Shown: piece by piece, positions 31,680 to 32,635 of the stretch
Position numbering within the stretch: the first letter of the stretch is position 1
How the letters are laid out: each line of letters begins with the position of its first letter
Source of the DNA: an uncultured Clostridia bacterium
Lineage (GTDB): Bacteria > Bacillota > Clostridia > TANB77 > CAG-508
Reading direction: 5' to 3'
Assembly (NCBI GenBank): GCA_934184665.1
Contig: CAKPSX010000017.1
Location: 1-32,635 of the forward strand
DNA: 32,635 nt
Translations under genes and position numbers: made by a program
The notes under the pieces: model-generated
Told to the model about the DNA's origin: nothing
Database searches by the model: none
The model's input: only the letters and a program-made list of their open reading frames with translations

Positions 31680-32420
31680 TTATTCTAGTTCTTCTGCAGA
31701 GTCTATAACGCATCTATTATTGTATGTGCTTATTGTAAATTTATAATTTTGTGTGTTTTTTTCATTATTTCCATCAACTAAAGTAGCTGTTGTCTTAGCT
31801 GAATATGTTGTATCATTAATTTTTGTTATTCCATCAATAGTATATGTTACTAGGCCTCCACCACCTTGAACTTTTGTTATATATCCACTATCATTTTCAC
31901 CAATAGATAATGCTGATGTCCAGTTTTTGTTAAATTCATTTTCTGATACGTAATTTAGCATTACTTTTTTATAATCAGAAAACTTAACTGTTGTTGTAAC
32001 ATTGCCATCATCTTTAATATCATCTTTTGATGGATCATAAGAAATCTTTCCAGCTTCTGCCAATTTATCTAAAAGTGAATCACAGTGTGCATATCCATTT
32101 AATTCTAAGTAGTTTGATATTGCATTTTTTACTTGTTCATCTGTAAATGATATATTGTTATTTGATGTATTTTTATCTGTGTTTTTGTCTTGACTATCTG
32201 AATTAATTGTTTCTGATATGTTATTTATTTTTCCTTGTAAATCATTTGCTGTATTTGTTAAACTATCCACTTGTGTTTGTAATTCAGATGCCTTTTTTGC
32301 TTCCTCAGTTTTTTCATTATAAAACTTAAACATAAATATCCCCATAATTACTATAATTATTGCTGATATTATTAAAAAAATTGTAACTAAGCTGATTTTT
32401 GCATTTTGATTTTCTCCCAT
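31680..32420 (-). CDS. Membrane-anchored coiled-coil protein of unknown function
   Basis: This protein of about 246 residues starts at the ATG at 32420 (ribosome binding site AAAGGTGG). The N terminus is short and cytoplasmic. One transmembrane helix lies at about 10-32 (LVTIFLIISAIIIVIMGIFM). A coiled coil covers about 35-75 (KTEEAKKASELQTQVDSL and on), followed by a Ser/Asn/Asp-rich linker at about 75-88. The extracellular domain of about 150 residues has alternating strands (GNVTTTVKFSDYKKVMLNYV, GGGLVTYTIDGIT, TYSAKTTATLVDG) and two Cys. No family is recognised. It has its own promoter and is not clearly linked to suf. Confidence 0.72.
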   Translation of the reverse strand: MGENQNAKISLVTIFLIISAIIIVIMGIFMFKFYNEKTEEAKKASELQTQVDSLTNTANDLQGKINNISETINSDSQDKNTDKNTSNNNISFTDEQVKNAISNYLELNGYAHCDSLLDKLAEAGKISYDPSKDDIKDDGNVTTTVKFSDYKKVMLNYVSENEFNKNWTSALSIGENDSGYITKVQGGGGLVTYTIDGITKINDTTYSAKTTATLVDGNNEKNTQNYKFTISTYNNRCVIDSAEELE

Positions 32421-32439
32421 ATTTATACCACCTTTCTTG

Positions 32440-32454
32440 GTTAATTTAATTAAC
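32440..32454 (-). promoter_or_regulatory. Palindrome at the start point of the coiled-coil gene
   Basis: GTTAATTAAATTAAC is a perfect 7-bp inverted repeat about a single central base, located 8 nt after the -10 box and 20 nt before the ATG. Its GTTA...TAAC ends match those of the suf operator candidate at 31463-31478. AT-rich context weakens the evidence. Confidence 0.4.
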
Positions 32455-32462
32455 ACAACTAT

Positions 32463-32491
32463 ATTATACCATTTATATCAATTTTTTACAA
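32463..32491 (-). promoter_or_regulatory. Sigma-A promoter of the coiled-coil protein gene
   Basis: TTGTAA (32486-32491), a 17-nt spacer ending in TGG, and TATAAT (32463-32468) on the minus strand form an extended -10 promoter. It is nearly a twin of the promoter at 9730-9758. Confidence 0.7.
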
Positions 32492-32635
32492 TATTATGTT
32501 TCTCCTATTATTATTTATCCAAGTGCAACAGTTATAGTTGTAATTTGTGTCCATGTTCTTCTTGTAAAACTCAATTTTTTCTTTAGGTATTTTAGCATAT
32601 TCTTCTTTTGGAAAATATTTTATTATCTCCAATAT
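32486..32635 (-). CDS. Partial ORF at the window edge, probably a truncated hypothetical protein
   Basis: The frame enters from beyond the window and reads ILEIIKYFPKEEYAKIPKEK, then IEFYKKNMDTNYNYN, and ends CCTWINNNRRNIIL. The first part matches the start of a common clostridial hypothetical protein (EILKYIPKEDY-KIPKEKI-FFE-NK--NY-F-YNP) that normally continues for about 50 more residues. The ending here does not match, so the gene may be frameshifted or truncated. The start codon lies outside the window. Confidence 0.45.
   Translation of the reverse strand: MLEIIKYFPKEEYAKIPKEKIEFYKKNMDTNYNYNCCTWINNNRRNIIL

Overview
The window reads as a low-GC, AT-rich Gram-positive chromosome of the Clostridia type. 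Support comes from very AT-rich third positions, Shine-Dalgarno leaders before almost every gene, and sporulation genes (an intact pro-sigma-K, yabP, yabQ). The order yicC-remA-rpoZ-priA-def and a SUF-type Fe-S operon that uses SufU also fit. All complete ORFs use TGA as stop and TGG for Trp. Nearly every gene is on the minus strand; sigK is the only clear protein gene on the plus strand. The species is not recognised.

Layout. 1-2240: a peptide remnant, a YbgC-like thioesterase, a decayed AlbA_2 fragment, a HAM1/RdgB-like NTP pyrophosphatase and an HD-domain protein. 2214-5089: an mgtA magnesium P-type ATPase flanked by two inverted copies of one hairpin, with an FtsX-permease tail remnant overlapping its end. 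5107-7728: rho, then yabP-yabQ-divIC transcribed toward it. 7830-12650: priA-def, a membrane-anchored protein and a FucO-like alcohol dehydrogenase. 12727-16204: an rsmE-membrane protein-yicC-remA-rpoZ-nucleotide kinase operon. 16208-22980: a glycolytic operon gap-pgk-tpiA-gpmI-(YezG-like immunity gene)-eno. 22998-24478: a helical-bundle protein and the divergent sigK. 24498-31507: a suf operon (DtxR-like regulator-sufC-sufB-sufD-sufS ... sufU-mnmA). 31624-32635: a membrane-anchored coiled-coil protein and a partial ORF running off the window.

The two most interesting regions lie in the suf operon. First, between sufS and sufU (26090-26496) there is a compact locus. It has a minus-strand promoter matching consensus exactly, a long structured 5' UTR and a 59-residue membrane-protein ORF. 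On the plus strand there is a TTGACA-N17-TACTAT promoter and a strong intrinsic terminator inside that ORF. This predicts an RNA of about 90 nt antisense to the 3' end of the small mRNA, which is the architecture of TxpA/RatA-like type I toxin-antitoxin systems. Second, the operon opens with a DtxR-fold regulator that, by eye alignment, has lost most of the MntR metal ligands but carries a C-terminal Cys-X8-Cys-X2-Cys. Its own promoter carries an imperfect GTTA...TAAC palindrome over the start point. I infer a possible Fe-S-sensing autoregulator of suf.

Other structures not explained by genes are a 50-nt dispersed intergenic repeat (12661-12710 and 24498-24547), an extended Shine-Dalgarno leader (GAAAGGAATGTGAT) shared by several genes, gene fossils, a Cys-rich tail on Pgk, and an orphan immunity gene inside the glycolytic operon. 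All assignments are from reading the sequence; no database search was run.
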